Shown here in pieces: positions 22,672 through 33,779 of a stretch of 64,000 nucleotides of DNA (position 1 is the first letter of the stretch; every line of letters starts with the position of its first letter). This DNA is from Antilocapra americana (Eukaryota > Chordata > Mammalia > Artiodactyla > Antilocapridae): positions 361,296 to 425,295 of the forward strand of contig ML664176.1 in assembly GCA_007570785.1 (NCBI GenBank). Reading direction: 5' to 3'. The notes beneath the pieces are model-generated. The model did not search any database and was not told where the DNA came from. It worked only from the letters and a program-made list of their open reading frames with translations. Made by a program: the position numbers and the translations under genes.

Positions 22672-23220
22672 ATTTGCTCTTATTATCAATCCTGAGAAGT
22701 CTGGTCAAATAGAAATTGAACTGTTTGCTTTTGGAGTTGATTTTAATAGAGCTATGGTTTGACTTATGATAATAACATGTTGATTGTCAAATATCCTAAC
22801 CCTTCTCTCCTGGGCACACACTGGACCAGATTCCTGGTTTCCTATGGTTGGGTAGGGTCGTGTGACTAGTTCTGACAAATAATTGTGAGAGGAAATAGCA
22901 TGCATCACTTTTAGGCCAGAGCTTTAATGGGCAGTGTAAAACCTGCCAGAACTCTCTTGCCATTGCCATGATACCTGCAAATGTTCAAAATGATGGACGA
23001 TTCCATCAACCTGTTCTGAGGTTTATAAATCTCTCAAATTTTAGCTGATTTAATATCTTTTCTAGTTTTTGGAAACCCTTAGTAGCTATTCAAATATTGG
23101 ATCTGTCTCATTATCTCTATTGAATGTGACCACAAAAGACATGTACAGAGTGTTCTTGCAGCAAATGTTCACAATAGATAAAAATGAGAAGCAACATCAA
23201 AATTCATCAATAAGAGGATC
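22672..23220. other. Single-copy stretch, no gene seen
   Basis: AT-rich, no recognisable repeat, no paired splice signals. Confidence 0.4.
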
Positions 23221-23221
23221 A

Positions 23222-24132
23222 CTAAATAGGAAAAAGAGTATGTCAAGGCTGTACATTGTCACCCTGCTTATTTAAGTTATATGCAGAATACATCATGAGA
23301 AACACTGGGCTGGATGAAGCACAAGCTGGAATCAAGATTGCCAGGAGAAATATCAATAACCTCAGATATGCAGATGACACCACCCTTATGGCAGAAAATG
23401 AAGAGGAACTAAAAAGCCCTTTGATGAAAGTGAAAGAGGTAGAGTGAAAAAAGCTGGCTTAAAGTTTAACATTCAGAAAACTAAGATCATGGCATCCGAT
23501 CCCATCACTTCATGCCAAATAGACGGGGAAACAGTGGCTGACATTTATTTTGGGGGGCTCCAAAATCACTGCAGATGATGATTGCAGCCATGAAATTAAA
23601 AGACGCTTACTCCCTGGAAAGAAAGTTATGACCAACCTAGACAGCATATTAAAAAGCAGAGACATTACTTTGTCAACAAAGGTCTGTCTAGTAAAAGTTA
23701 TGGTTTTTCCAGTGGTAATGTATGGATATGACAGTTGGACTACAAAGAAAGCTGAGTGCAGAAAAATTGATGTTTTTGAACTGTTGTGTTGGAGAAGACT
23801 CGAGAGTCCCTTGGACTGCAAGGAGATCTAATCAGTCCATCCTAAAGGAGATCAGTCCTGGGTGTTCATTGGAAGGACTGATGTTGAAGCTGAAACTCCA
23901 ATACTTTGGCCACCTCATGCGATGAGTTGACTCGTTAGAAAAACCCTGATGTTGGGAAAGATTGAGGGCAGGAGGAGAAGGGGATGACAGAGGATGAGAT
24001 AGTTGGATGGCATCACCAACTCAATGGACATGGGTTTGTGTAGGCTCCAGGAGCTGGTGATGGACAGGGAGGCCTGGAATGCTGTGGTTCATGGGTTGTA
24101 AAGAGTCAGACATGACTGAGTGACTGAACTGA
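23222..24132 (+). pseudogene. 5'-truncated, inactivated BovB LINE: RT C-terminal half to 3' end
   Basis: Begins inside the RT domain with 'caaggctgtacattgtcacc'. The active-site motif RYADDTTLMAENEEELKS is intact at about 23364-23415. The reading frame then breaks in several places. It ends 'gactgagtgactgaactga'. A Bov-tA copy begins about 28 bp later. Confidence 0.93.
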
Positions 24133-24159
24133 AAGTAAATTATATTCATTCAGTGAAAT

Positions 24160-24366
24160 AGTGAAAGTGAAAGTGAAGTCACTCAGTCGTGTCTGACTCT
24201 TTGTGACCCATGGACTGTAGCCTACCAGGCTCCTCAATCCATTGGATTTTCCAGGAGTGAATACTGGAGTGGGTTGCCATTTCCTTCTCCAGTGGATCTT
24301 CCCAGCCCAGGGATCGAACCCAGGTCTCCCACATTGTAGGCAGATGCTTTACTGCCTGAGCTACCA
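24160..24366 (-). mobile_element. Bov-tA SINE
   Basis: Body and tRNA-derived head are both present: 'gtgaagtcactcagtcgtgt' at the left, 'tttactgcctgagctacc' at the right. Inserted just behind the BovB 3' end. Confidence 0.9.
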
Positions 24367-24499
24367 ACCAACCATATACAAATCAATATATACAATTCAC
24401 AAAAATCTCATAAGAATAAAGCATTTTTTAATATACAAAAATGCTACATATATTTAGAGGCACATAAAAATGTAGTTAAACGTTTAAAAGTATGCATAT

Positions 24500-24708
24500 G
24501 TGTATGCTCAGTTGCTTCAGTTGTGTCCAACTATTTGTGAACCTATGGACTGTAGCCCTCCAGGCTCCAATGTCCATGGGATCCTCCAAGCAAGAATACT
24601 GGAGTCGCATGCCATGCTCTCCTCCAGGGGATTGTTCTGACCCAGGGATCGAATCCACATCACTTGCATTATAGGCAGATTCTTTACTGTGGAGCCACTG
24701 GGGAAGCC
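24500..24708 (-). mobile_element. Bov-tA SINE, diverged
   Basis: 'gctcagttgcttcagttgtg' to 'ccactggggaagcc'. More mutated than its neighbour, so probably older. Confidence 0.88.
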
Positions 24709-25380
24709 AATATAAAACTGTACACAAGAAATATAAATATAGAGTCAGAATAAAAGTGGCTTCTGAAGGAAAAAAAAGTACTACATCAGAGGTTGAGTAG
24801 TAACTCTAAATATAACATCTTATTACTTAAAAAAATAAAATATGAAGCATATATCACAAAAAGATTATTATAACTGTGTATGTTTTAAATTTTTCAAAAA
24901 TTTTTAAACAAACATGACTAAAGAACATATAAAGATACATGCCAAGGCATGTTCTGCTATATAACAGTCATTCCTGAACACAATTTATTTAAAAGGTACT
25001 TAATAATTCGGTCCAGTCTCTACAGAGATCCAAAACTACAATAGGTTAGACAAGTCATAAGTTTCTCTGCTGTGATCATAGTCTAGGAGCTGGCCATTCA
25101 GGGCTAGCAGCACACCTCTGCCATCTTCAACCCCGTGTTTCCATAACAAGATAGATCGATGCTCTACAGTCTCCATCACATCTACAGAAAAGCCAATGAG
25201 AGAGCAAGAAAATGTCGAGGAGACTACACTTCATTCTTTTTAAGGTTATACCACGAAATTGCCACACATATCTCCTTCTCATATCATATTTATGAGAACT
25301 TTACTGCATGGCCACATATTGTAAGGGAATGTGACAAATGTACTCTCTGGCTGGGAAACCACACAACCAGCCAAACTCTG
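24709..25380. other. AT-rich single-copy stretch
   Basis: Very AT-rich between 24720 and 25000. No gene or repeat recognised. Confidence 0.4.
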
Positions 25381-25460
25381 CAGTTGTCAAAAAAGTTCAT
25401 TTGGATTCATCCATTACATCTTATGGAAATACCCAAACGAACTTTTTGGCCAACCCAATA
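25381..25460 (+). mobile_element. Mariner-derived miniature element (hairpin)
   Basis: The right end AACTTTTTGGCCAACCCAAT matches the terminal inverted repeat of a mariner MITE common in ruminants. The left end is a degraded complement ('gtcaaaaaagttcatttgg'). The two arms pair around 'acatcttatgg', so a transcript would fold into a hairpin. The last TA fits the TA target of mariner elements. Confidence 0.75.
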
Positions 25461-27384
25461 TTACTAAAGGAAAAATTAAAGAATGGATACAGCTGAACCA
25501 CTAGCCACCTCTGCCATAGGATGGATTAGGCGGAACTATGACAGAGGTGCAGCAGGAACATTTACAAAGCGGAAGCTTGTCCTTCTGTCTTTATCTTGGG
25601 ATCCAACCTCACAAATAGTCCCTGCTCATCTTTGATTTCCAGAAGTGCCTAGCTCTAGTCTTACTCAGCTGTCCTGCATCCCATAAGCATCTTCCAAGAG
25701 CTAGACACTCTATGAGGTGCTAGAAGTTCAAAGATAGAATGACATGGACCCTGCCTTCAAGAGAAAAACACAATTACAACACCCATGGTCAGCACTAAAA
25801 TGGTAGTATCGGTGGTTTAATCTGAGCATTGGGGTGGATCTACGAGCCAGCCAAAAGAGCCTCTGAAAACTTCTCTGTAAAGTCTCTTCAGGCTTCACAG
25901 AGCATGTGGTCCCGGAATTGAGGCTTGCAGTTTGCGAAGGAAGCTCTCAGGGAGATAAGGTTCTGACCAGAGAGAATAAAATATGCAAAGAAAAAGGGAA
26001 GCATAACATGTACAAGAAGACAAAGATGTTTAGTGTGATGTAAACTAATAACACAGTGAGCCAAAAAAGAAGCTGGTAGCTTGCGTGAGGTCAGATCCCA
26101 AACAGTCATTCACATGGAAGCATTCAGATTTTATCCTGCATCTTCAGAGGTAGCCACTAACAAATTGTGAACCAAGGAAGGGACAATGTTATAATAGGTG
26201 TGTTAGATCACTCTGAAAGGAATGTGGAAGATGGTCAGGAGGGAAAGAGAACTATTAATAGGAAAAAAAAAAAACAAGGCAGGGCTGACAGTTTTGGGGG
26301 ATGGGGAAGGATGAGTTCAAATTGCACCTTGTTTGCTTTGAGGGCCCCAGAGGACAACCAGTTGAGATGGCTGGTAAATATGGTGTTAGATACACGTAAC
26401 GCTCTGGAAAGTCCTGGTTTCCAGTCTGTTACTCCTTCAGTTTGCAGTTTCTGGGATGGATACGATGCTTTTCAGCCTCAACACTCATTTCTGCTTCTCA
26501 TTTCACAGGCTGGTCTGCCATTCCATGGCAGTTGAAAACTCTGGTGTCCCCAGCCAGTGCTCTCCTACTCCCCAGTGAACTGTATTGCTGGTGGCACAGT
26601 GCTGGAAATTCAAATCTAGTTGAACATCTAACGGGGTGATGTCAGCCTGAAGGGGGACCTCTGGGATGAGCACCCGGATTTGCATTTGGCCCTGTCATGT
26701 TGAGCAGCTTTATCAGACAAGATGAAGGCAGACAAAGCATCATCAACCCATTTCCAATGACACCAAGACAGAAGAAGCAATTTGTGGATGTCAGGCGGAA
26801 AGTTCAGAGAAAACTAAATATACTAAACTCAACAAGATAAAATAGAATGGGGAAACATGGAAAGCTTGTCAAATAAATGAACTGCAAAAGTAAACTTGTG
26901 GGGGAAATTCTGTTAAAGGTGCTTGCTACCCAGAATACTTCAGTCTTCTAAAGGATGCTGGAAAATGTTATCCAGAGCATAGCAACCACCATTTCTCGGG
27001 GCTCAATGAGCAAAACAAACCTGAATCTATTTTCCAGGGAGATGGCTTCCACTTTAAATAAGATAGGTGGCCAGTGATCTCTGTTAATCACTGTTCTATT
27101 CTACAAGTAATCCCGCTCACTCACTCTAGATTCTCTGGACACACAGGTAGATTTCTCTATAAATATCTTTCTAGAAATGCTATTTCATAGTTACCTGTTC
27201 ATCTATGTATTTTCCTAAGTACTAATCAAGACTTGAGGCAGCTTCCAGACTGTCATCTGACCAAGCTTATTCGTATTAGATAGCCCCTTGACTAAGGTTC
27301 ACAAAGCCCCCCATCCTTCTCTCTCAAACTTTCATCACCACTGTAGTTCATCATGTCAACAAGTTTCAATGTTTGAAAGCTCCA
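25461..27384. other. 1.9-kb mostly single-copy stretch
   Basis: No gene recognised. It holds one probable L2 fragment (25690-25785) and an A run at about 26265-26276. Open frames of 60-120 codons lack splice or homology support. Confidence 0.4.
25690..25785 (-). mobile_element. L2 3' end fragment
   Basis: 'agctagacactctatgaggt' and 'catggaccctgccttcaaga' follow inverted L2. Confidence 0.5.
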
Positions 27385-27485
27385 CGACTGATTCATTAGT
27401 CTGTCTCCAGTACTTCATGAAGAGCTGGCCCATAGTAGGCACAGAATAAATATGTATACAAAGAGTGAATAAATAAATGAAAAAG
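27385..27485 (+). mobile_element. L2 3' end fragment
   Basis: 'gcccatagtaggcacagaat' and a terminal 'gaataaataaatgaa' match the L2 3' end. Confidence 0.6.
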
Positions 27486-27774
27486 TAAATGACTGACACC
27501 CAACAGGATTCATAACCTGACCCTCCTACACTGTTGGTGGTAATGTAAATTGGTACAGCTACTATGGAGAACAGTTTGGAGGTTCCTCAAAAACCTAAAC
27601 CTTGAGTTGCCTGCCATATAATCCTACAATCCCACTTTGGGGCATGTATCTAGAGAAAACCAATTTAAAAAGACATATGTACCCCAACATTCATAGCAAC
27701 ACTATTTAGAACAGCCAAGACATGGAAGCAACCTAAACATCTACCCATAGGAGAACATCAAGGAAGATATGGTA

Positions 27775-27904
27775 GGGACTCCCTGGAGGTCCAGTGGTTA
27801 AGACTCTGGGCTTCCACTGCAGGGGGTGCAGGTTTGATCTCTGGGCAGGGAACTAAGATCCTGTATGTCATGATGTGCAGCCAAAAAATAAATTAAATAA
27901 AAAA
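27775..27904 (+). mobile_element. CHR-2-type SINE inside L1
   Basis: Head GGGACTCCCTGGAGGTCCAG, B-box-like 'aggtttgatctctgg', tail 'gcagccaaaaaataaattaa'. Flanks AAGATATGGTA and AAGATGCAGTA look like a diverged TSD. Confidence 0.87.
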
Positions 27905-27931
27905 GATGCAGTAAATATATGCAATGGAATA

Positions 27932-28491
27932 TTCAGTTCAGTTCAGTGGCTCATTCGTGTCCGACTCTTTGCGACCCCATGAACTGCAGCATGCCAGGCC
28001 TCCCTGTCCATCACCAACTCCCAGAGTCCACCCAAACCCATGGCCATCAAGTCGGCGATGCCATCCAGCCATCTCATCCTCTGTCGTTCCCTTCTCCTCC
28101 TGCCTTCAATCTTTCCCAGCATCGGGGTCTTTTCCAATGAGTCAGCTCTTCGCATGAGGTGGCCAAAGTATTGGAGTTTCAGCTTCAACATCAGGCCTTC
28201 CAGTGAACACTCAGGACTAATCTCCTTTAGGATGGACTGGTTGGATCTCCTTGCAGTCCAAGGGACTCTCAAGAGTCTTCTACAACACCACAGTTCAAAA
28301 GCATCATTCTTCAGCGCTCAGCCTTTTTCACTGTCCAACTCTCACATCCATACATGACTACTGGAAAAACCATAGCCTTGACTAGACAGACCTTTGTTGC
28401 CAAAGTAATGTCTCTGCTTTTCAATATGCTATCCAGGTTGGCCATAACTTTCCTTCTAAGGAGTAGGCGTCTTTTGATTTCATGGCTGCAA
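27932..28491 (-). mobile_element. BovB 3' end / ART2A-type element inside L1
   Basis: 560 bp of BovB 3' sequence, antisense, from 'cagttcagttcagtggctca' to 'gatttcatggctgc'. The truncation point just upstream of 'gcagccatgaaat' is the one typical of the short BovB-derived form called ART2A. It lies 28 bp from the CHR-2 SINE within the same L1. Confidence 0.9.
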
Positions 28492-29132
28492 TTACTCAGC
28501 CAAAAAAAAAGAATGAAATAATGCCCTTTCCAGCAACATGGATGGACCTAGAGATTGTCATACAAGTGAAGTCTGAAGAAAGTGAAGTCAGTGTTGTGAA
28601 GTCAGAGAAAGACAAATATCATATGATACCTCTTATATGCAGAATCTAAAAAATATATATACAAATGAACTTATTTATAAACAGAAAGAGAGTCACAGAT
28701 ATAGAAAACACCTACAAAGAGGAAAGGTAGGGAGAAGCAATAAATTGGGGGTTTGAAATTGACAGACATACTTTACTATATTTAAAATAACCAACAAGGA
28801 CCTACTGTATAGCAGAGGTAACTCTACTCGATATTCTGTAATAATACAAATGGGAAAAGAATTTGAAAAGAACAGATACATGTATAACAATCATTTTGCT
28901 GTACATCTGAAACTAACACAACATTGTAAATCAACTACAGTTCAATATAAAATAAAACTGAAAAGTTATCATTACCAAAGGGGAAAGGGGATGAGGAAAG
29001 ATAAATTAGGAGTTTTGGGATTAACTTGAACACACTACTATATAGAAAATATAGATGCCAACAAGGACCTAGTATATAGCACAGGGGACTATACTCAATA
29101 TCTTGTAATTACCAATAATGGAAATGAATCTG

Positions 29133-29270
29133 AGGGACTTCTCTGGTGGTCCAGTGGCTAAGACTACACTCCCAATGCAGGGGGCCTAGGTTTGATTCCC
29201 AGTCAGGGAGCTAGATTCTGCATGCCTCAACTAGGACCCAGTGCAGTCAATTAAATAAATATTTTTTAAA
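29133..29270 (+). mobile_element. CHR-2-type SINE inside L1
   Basis: Head GGGACTTCTCTGGTGGTCCA; short form with an A/T-rich tail. The L1 text 'gaatctga' is repeated as 'gaacctga' at its right side, consistent with a TSD. Confidence 0.87.
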
Positions 29271-29302
29271 AAGAACCTGAAAAAGAATAAATATATACAT
29301 GC

Positions 29303-29561
29303 ACTACTGCTGCTAAGTCGCTTCAGTTGTGTCTGACTTGGTGCAACCCCACAGACGGCAGCCCACCAGGCTCCCCCGTCCCTGGGATTCTCCAGGCAAG
29401 AACACTGGAGTGGGTTGCCATTTCCTTCTCCAATGCGTGAAAGTGAAGTCGCTCAGTCGTATATGACTCTTCGTGACCCCATGGACTGCAGCCTACCAGG
29501 CTCCTCTGTCCATGGGATTTTCCAGGCAAGAGTACTGGAGTGGGGTGCCATTGCCTTCTCC
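29303..29561 (-). mobile_element. Bov-A2 SINE inside L1
   Basis: Two Bov-A units with a TGCTGCTAAGTC end. Flanks AATATATACAT and AATATACAT look like a TSD. Confidence 0.92.
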
Positions 29562-29647
29562 AATATACATACACAGATATATTCAATTTGTGGTATACAT
29601 GAAATGAATACAACACTGTCAAACAACTAAACATCAATAAAAATTAA

Positions 29648-30190
29648 TTCATAATCTATTTTAGTAACACAAGATAATGTCAAAGCTCTTTTTTGTGCAA
29701 CTATTTCATGATGGGAGAATAAATTCTTTTAATCACTTTTTTTTTTTTACTAATTGTTCATCATTACTCATGTCCATATTGTCAGCTGTTTCTACTTAAA
29801 TAAACTATATACCTCTAGACACCAGCAACAGAGGACTTGTCAGAGAGAAAAGTAGCAAAGAATATATAATATTGTCACTTGCTCTCCTGCACTATAAATT
29901 CTGCTTGTATAAAGTAGATACTCCAGAAGAGAAAGACAGTCAGTCTCTCCTTTGCTAACATTCATGTTCATTATTTAGATAGAAAAAAAGAATTGTTAAA
30001 ATTCCAAGCCAAAGCCCTATGCATAAGGCAAGAATAAGGGACTATTTGCTATACAAGAGCGGATTTGGCTATGAACAGGAGAAAGGTGGAAAGAGAGAGT
30101 CTGGAGGTAATTCAGAGAATGCCAACAGAATGTAAGTGAAGCTAATCACGTCAATTCTCTTTAAACACCTCTTGCCCTTTTTTATTACAG
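29648..30190. other. Single-copy stretch upstream of the candidate exon
   Basis: AT-rich, no repeat recognised. Its last 50 bases carry a pyrimidine-rich tract ending ATTACAG and a possible branch point (GCTAATC) about 45 nt before it. Confidence 0.4.
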
Positions 30191-30287
30191 ATCTCATGTG
30201 CAGCTGGTGATGTGGCTCTGCTCCACACTCAACTTACAGCCATCAAAAATTCTCTCTGTGGAACTTCCATGGAGGATTCCGCCTGGT
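30191..30287 (+). other. Candidate internal exon, 97 bp
   Basis: The acceptor is strong: a tract with 'cctcttgccc' and six T residues, then ATTACAG. The donor is GGT/GTAAGTGAG, with a full match at intron positions +1 to +6 but a T at the last exon base. Two of three frames are open throughout. One reads ISCAAGDVALLHTQLTAIKN and on; the other reads HVQLVMWLCSTLNLQPSKIL and on, ending LPWRIPPG. I do not recognise either, and one or both may be chance in such a short segment. The sequence is single-copy and not AT-rich. It could be a coding exon, a non-coding RNA exon or a chance splice pair. Confidence 0.35.
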
Positions 30288-30867
30288 GTAAGTGAGACAC
30301 ATTTCATTTTTACAGTGGCCTAATTAAGGTGTTCCAGTCCACGTTGGTTCCATAAACTGTACCATAAAAAGCTGCTATTTACAAATTTTTCAAGCAAGCA
30401 ATGGGTTCCACTACCCTACGAGGAGCAAAATGCCATTTAAAAATTAACATCATGGAAGAGCACTGGACAAGTTGTCAGCAACCCACTTCACTCATCATTT
30501 GGTAAAGACCAACCCAGCTTCCTGCCTGCCTAGATACTGGAACTTGTCCTCCAGGTAGCTCAAATTCTTAACTATAAAACGCCCAAATTTTAGTTATCCC
30601 CACCTCTATTTCAAAGACCCAAGAAGTAGTTTAAGAAGATGACCAGTTCCTCCCATACCAACAGACACAGGAAGTGAGGGAGCCATTTTTCACCCTCGAA
30701 AGGATTAGCTCATTAACTGAGGATCCAAAACTCCAGGTTACATCCAACCTCAAGCAAGTAATCCCAGCTGCTGCCACTCCTGGTGACATAAAGCGACATT
30801 TCACAAAAAGTATTTTACTGCTTAATGTTTTGCTCCTTTAAGCATCTGGAGGTTATGATCACCCTAT
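30288..30867. other. Single-copy stretch downstream of the candidate exon
   Basis: No repeat recognised. Balanced composition and no long open frame; would be intronic if the exon call is right. Confidence 0.4.
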
Positions 30868-30948
30868 AAAGTGAAAGTCAAGTCTCTCATGTCCAACTCT
30901 TTGCAACCCTGTGGACTGTAGCCCACCAGACTCCTCCATCCATGGGAT
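30868..30948 (-). mobile_element. Bov-A fragment
   Basis: About 80 bp: 'gtgaaagtcaagtctctcat' to 'ctccatccatgggatgg'. Truncated on the right. Confidence 0.8.
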
Positions 30949-31211
30949 GGCCACCTTATGCCACAGTTTTATTTTAATTCATTAATTCACAGCTGGGTCA
31001 TGCTCATTTTTAATATGTGGAAAAACAGACCTTTAGATACAGGTTTCATAAACAAACTTTTCATTCCAAAGACTCTCCCTCTTTTTTTCTCTCAACTTCT
31101 TTGCATCAGAAAAGGTTGCTTGCTTGTTTTGTTTTTTAACTTATGTTATCAAGTAGAAATAGTGTCCCCAAGCATACAGGCAGCAGGTAAACCAGGTCAG
31201 TCTTCCTCCTA

Positions 31212-31590
31212 TTTTGATATGGTTCATGGGCTTCTCAAGCAAGAATACTAGGGTGGTTTGCCATTCCCTCCTCCAGGGGACCACATTTTGTCAGAACTCT
31301 GCACTGTGATCTGTCTCTCTTGGGTGGCCCTGCATAGCATGGCTCATAGCTTCATTGAGTTATGCAAGCCCCTTCACCGTGGCAAGGCAGTGATCCATGA
31401 AGGGGTTTACTGGGAAAGACTGAAGGCAAAGGAGAGGGCAGCAGAGGATGAGATGATTGAATAGCATAACCAGCTCAAGTTGACATGAATCTGGGTAAAT
31501 TCTGGCAGACAATGAGGGACAGGAAGGCCTGCCGCCCATGGGTCACAAAGAGCTGGACATAACTTAGTAACTGAGTAACAACTTCCTCCC
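31212..31590 (+). mobile_element. Composite BovB: inverted 5' piece joined to 3' end
   Basis: The left part to about 31395 ('ttctcaagcaagaatactag', 'ccacattttgtcagaactct', 'catggctcatagcttcattg') equals the antisense 5' region seen at 15380-15545. From about 31405 the sequence switches to sense BovB 3' end ('gactgaaggcaaaggagagg', 'gatgagatgattgaatagca') and finishes 'taacttagtaactgagtaac'. About 2.9 kb of BovB is missing between them. The arrangement resembles 5' inversion by twin priming, or a chimeric repeat family. Confidence 0.75.
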
Positions 31591-32235
31591 CTGTGTGAGT
31601 GCTATAGAGCAGAGGTATCTGCTTCACCATTAGGGCAGATTTGAATATCCATACCCACTCAGGACAGAAAAAGGATATGGGTCTCATTTTTTCCATAAGT
31701 ACATGTCAGAAAGTAATCCAAAATTATGTAACTATGCAACCATTCTTGTGACTACTCAAAAATAAAGCACCATTCACAACCCAGAATGGGAGACTTTTTC
31801 TTTCCTAAAAAAACATATTATATGAACATTTTAAATACCCTAACAAACATTCAGACAGGCTTGCAGAAACTTTGGCCTACTTACTAAAACATTTGGGCTG
31901 TCATATATAAATTTCATGCCCCTTCTATAGAAATGACCCTTCAGAAGGCCAAAAAAAAAAAAAAAAAAAGTTGAGGGTTACATTGGTCAAATTCTTTGGT
32001 TGCCAGCTTTAAAGTTTTTCCTTCCTGTGAAAGGCATTCATACATTTAAAGGACTCTGTCCACTGTCTCCCACCTCTTCTATTTTGTCAACAGCAACAAC
32101 CTAAGAAATAAAATGTATAAATCACCACACAGTACATCCTCCAAATTCATTTCTTCAGCCATCTATCAATCATGCAGCACTTCTTACTACTGCAGATTTC
32201 AAATATTTCTTAACTATGGCTTCCATTCCCTGCTG
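31591..32235. other. Single-copy stretch with a poly-A run
   Basis: An A run at about 31952-31970 with no recognisable element in front of it. No gene seen. Confidence 0.4.
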
Positions 32236-32444
32236 TATGCTCAGTCTCTAAGTCATGTCCAACTCTTTGTGATCCCATGGACTATAGCTCGCCAGACTCC
32301 TCTGTTCCTGGGATTTCCCAGGCAAGAATACCAGAATGGGTTGCCATTCCCTTCTCCAGGGAATTTTGTTCCAACCCAGAGATTGAACCTCTGTCTCCTG
32401 CATTGGCAGGCAGATTTTTTACCATTGAGCTACCTGGGAAGCCC
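32236..32444 (-). mobile_element. Bov-tA SINE
   Basis: 'gctcagtctctaagtcatgt' to 'gagctacctgggaagccc'. A complete, moderately diverged copy. Confidence 0.9.
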
Positions 32445-33228
32445 TTCCAAACCACAACTGTACCTAAATCAAAGATAAGGTATACTGGAATTGACAAGAA
32501 AGTAAGAAATTTAGATTTCTTTTTCCACCTCCAAAGGCCAGGACACTTGAAGGATGTCCTTTTACATTTTAATCCCAGTTCCCTAGAAGCAAAATGTGTA
32601 AGTATTCATAGTATAAAACAAAGGGAATCAAAAGAATAATTTCATGCCACAACTATTATTATGAGCGATAAAATGGCTAGTTAGAAGGCAATTCACACTT
32701 TAACCACTTTTGGAAACAGATGGTTCTAAATGTGACTAATTTTCCTCAACATTTAACAGCAACATCAGAAATTAAACATGTTACAGAAACCATTAAGGTT
32801 CGGTCCTACCCCTGTTTTTATCAGTGTTGTCTATTAGGGAAATCATACCACATTAGCGTATTTACATTAACTGAAGGAGGAAGCTTGAAGAAAGACAAGA
32901 ATTAGCTATTCACTGCATGCTCCAAAGGGAATGCTGGCTTCTCCTTTCCCATTTTAAACCAAACACTTGCTGGTTTCCCTTTTGGCCAAGAAAGTTGATG
33001 GATCAAGTTCAGGTTTTAAAATAAATTCCCTTAGCTAGAATCCTGATGCATTCCCAGGAGCTAAGGTATATTTCCACCTCAGATGAATAAGAATATCCTA
33101 CTTGTAAATGTCTTCATCTATCAAATAGTAAGAGGGCTTGAGGCAGCAATCCCAACTCTAATCCTGGTTTTGTCTGAACCTACAGCAAACAATAAAGGAA
33201 GAATGCAGATTTATACGCTCCTCCTGGT
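32445..33228. other. 0.8-kb single-copy stretch, no gene seen
   Basis: AT-rich, no repeat recognised, no splice-flanked open frame. Confidence 0.4.
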
Positions 33229-33426
33229 GGCTTCCTTGGTGGCTCAGATGGTAAAGAATCTGCCTGCAATGCAGGAGGCCCAGGTTTGATCCCTAGGTTG
33301 GGAAGATCCCCTGGCAAAGAGAATATTCTTGCCTGGAGAATTCCATGGAGAGAGGAGCCTGAATGACTAGTCTATGGGGTCGCAAAGATTCAGATACGAC
33401 TGAGTGACTAACACTTTCACTTTCAC
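33229..33426 (+). mobile_element. Bov-tA SINE
   Basis: 'ggcttccttggtggctcaga' to 'gagtgactaacactttcact'. Full length, with the usual CTTTCA-rich tail. Confidence 0.9.
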
Positions 33427-33779
33427 CTGCTGGTCTGCACAGGCACAGTTCAAACTCCAAGCCTTGACATGCATTGGCTGTGTTGAGTTTTCTCAACTTC
33501 AGTGAAACTTGTTCCCCCAAGCCCTCTGTGTTCATATATGACTTAGATGATATAAAAATCTGAAGTGTTTGTAAAGGCTTCTTCTGAAATCCTTCACTCT
33601 AAAGATGTGATCATCATTAGCATCTCCTGTCCTCCCTTTTCAAGGCTGCATTTTAAATGATTTATGAAGAAATACAGATATGGATGTTTGACTCTCAAAA
33701 GGTCAACGTCAAAATAAGCAGGGGGCCGAGGTGTCGCCTACCATTCCCAACAAGGGCAGTGGGACAGCAAAAGTCCTGA
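33427..33779. other. Single-copy stretch, no gene seen
   Basis: No repeat or splice-flanked frame recognised. Confidence 0.38.

Larger units (their letters stand above)
27518..28975 (+). mobile_element. L1 LINE: ORF2 3' part and 3' UTR, carrying two insertions
   Basis: The left part, from 'ctacactgttggtggtaatg' through 'acaatcccactttggggcat' to 'catggaagcaacctaaacat', is the end of L1 ORF2. It resumes after the insertions with 'attactcagccaaaaaaaaa' and 'acatggatggacctagagat'. It then runs through the 3' UTR to 'acattgtaaatcaactacag' and an A-rich tail. Without the insertions it is about 770 bp. No open frame remains. Confidence 0.85.
28976..29647 (+). mobile_element. Second L1 3' UTR copy, carrying two insertions
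   Basis: It repeats the same L1 3' UTR order ('acacactactatatagaaaa', 'caaggacctagtatatagca', 'aatggaaatgaatctga'). After a CHR-2 SINE comes 'aagaacctgaaaaagaataa', and after a Bov-A2 SINE comes 'aacactgtcaaacaactaaa' and the tail. It follows the first L1 directly, so it is either a second insertion into the tail or a local duplication. Confidence 0.82.
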
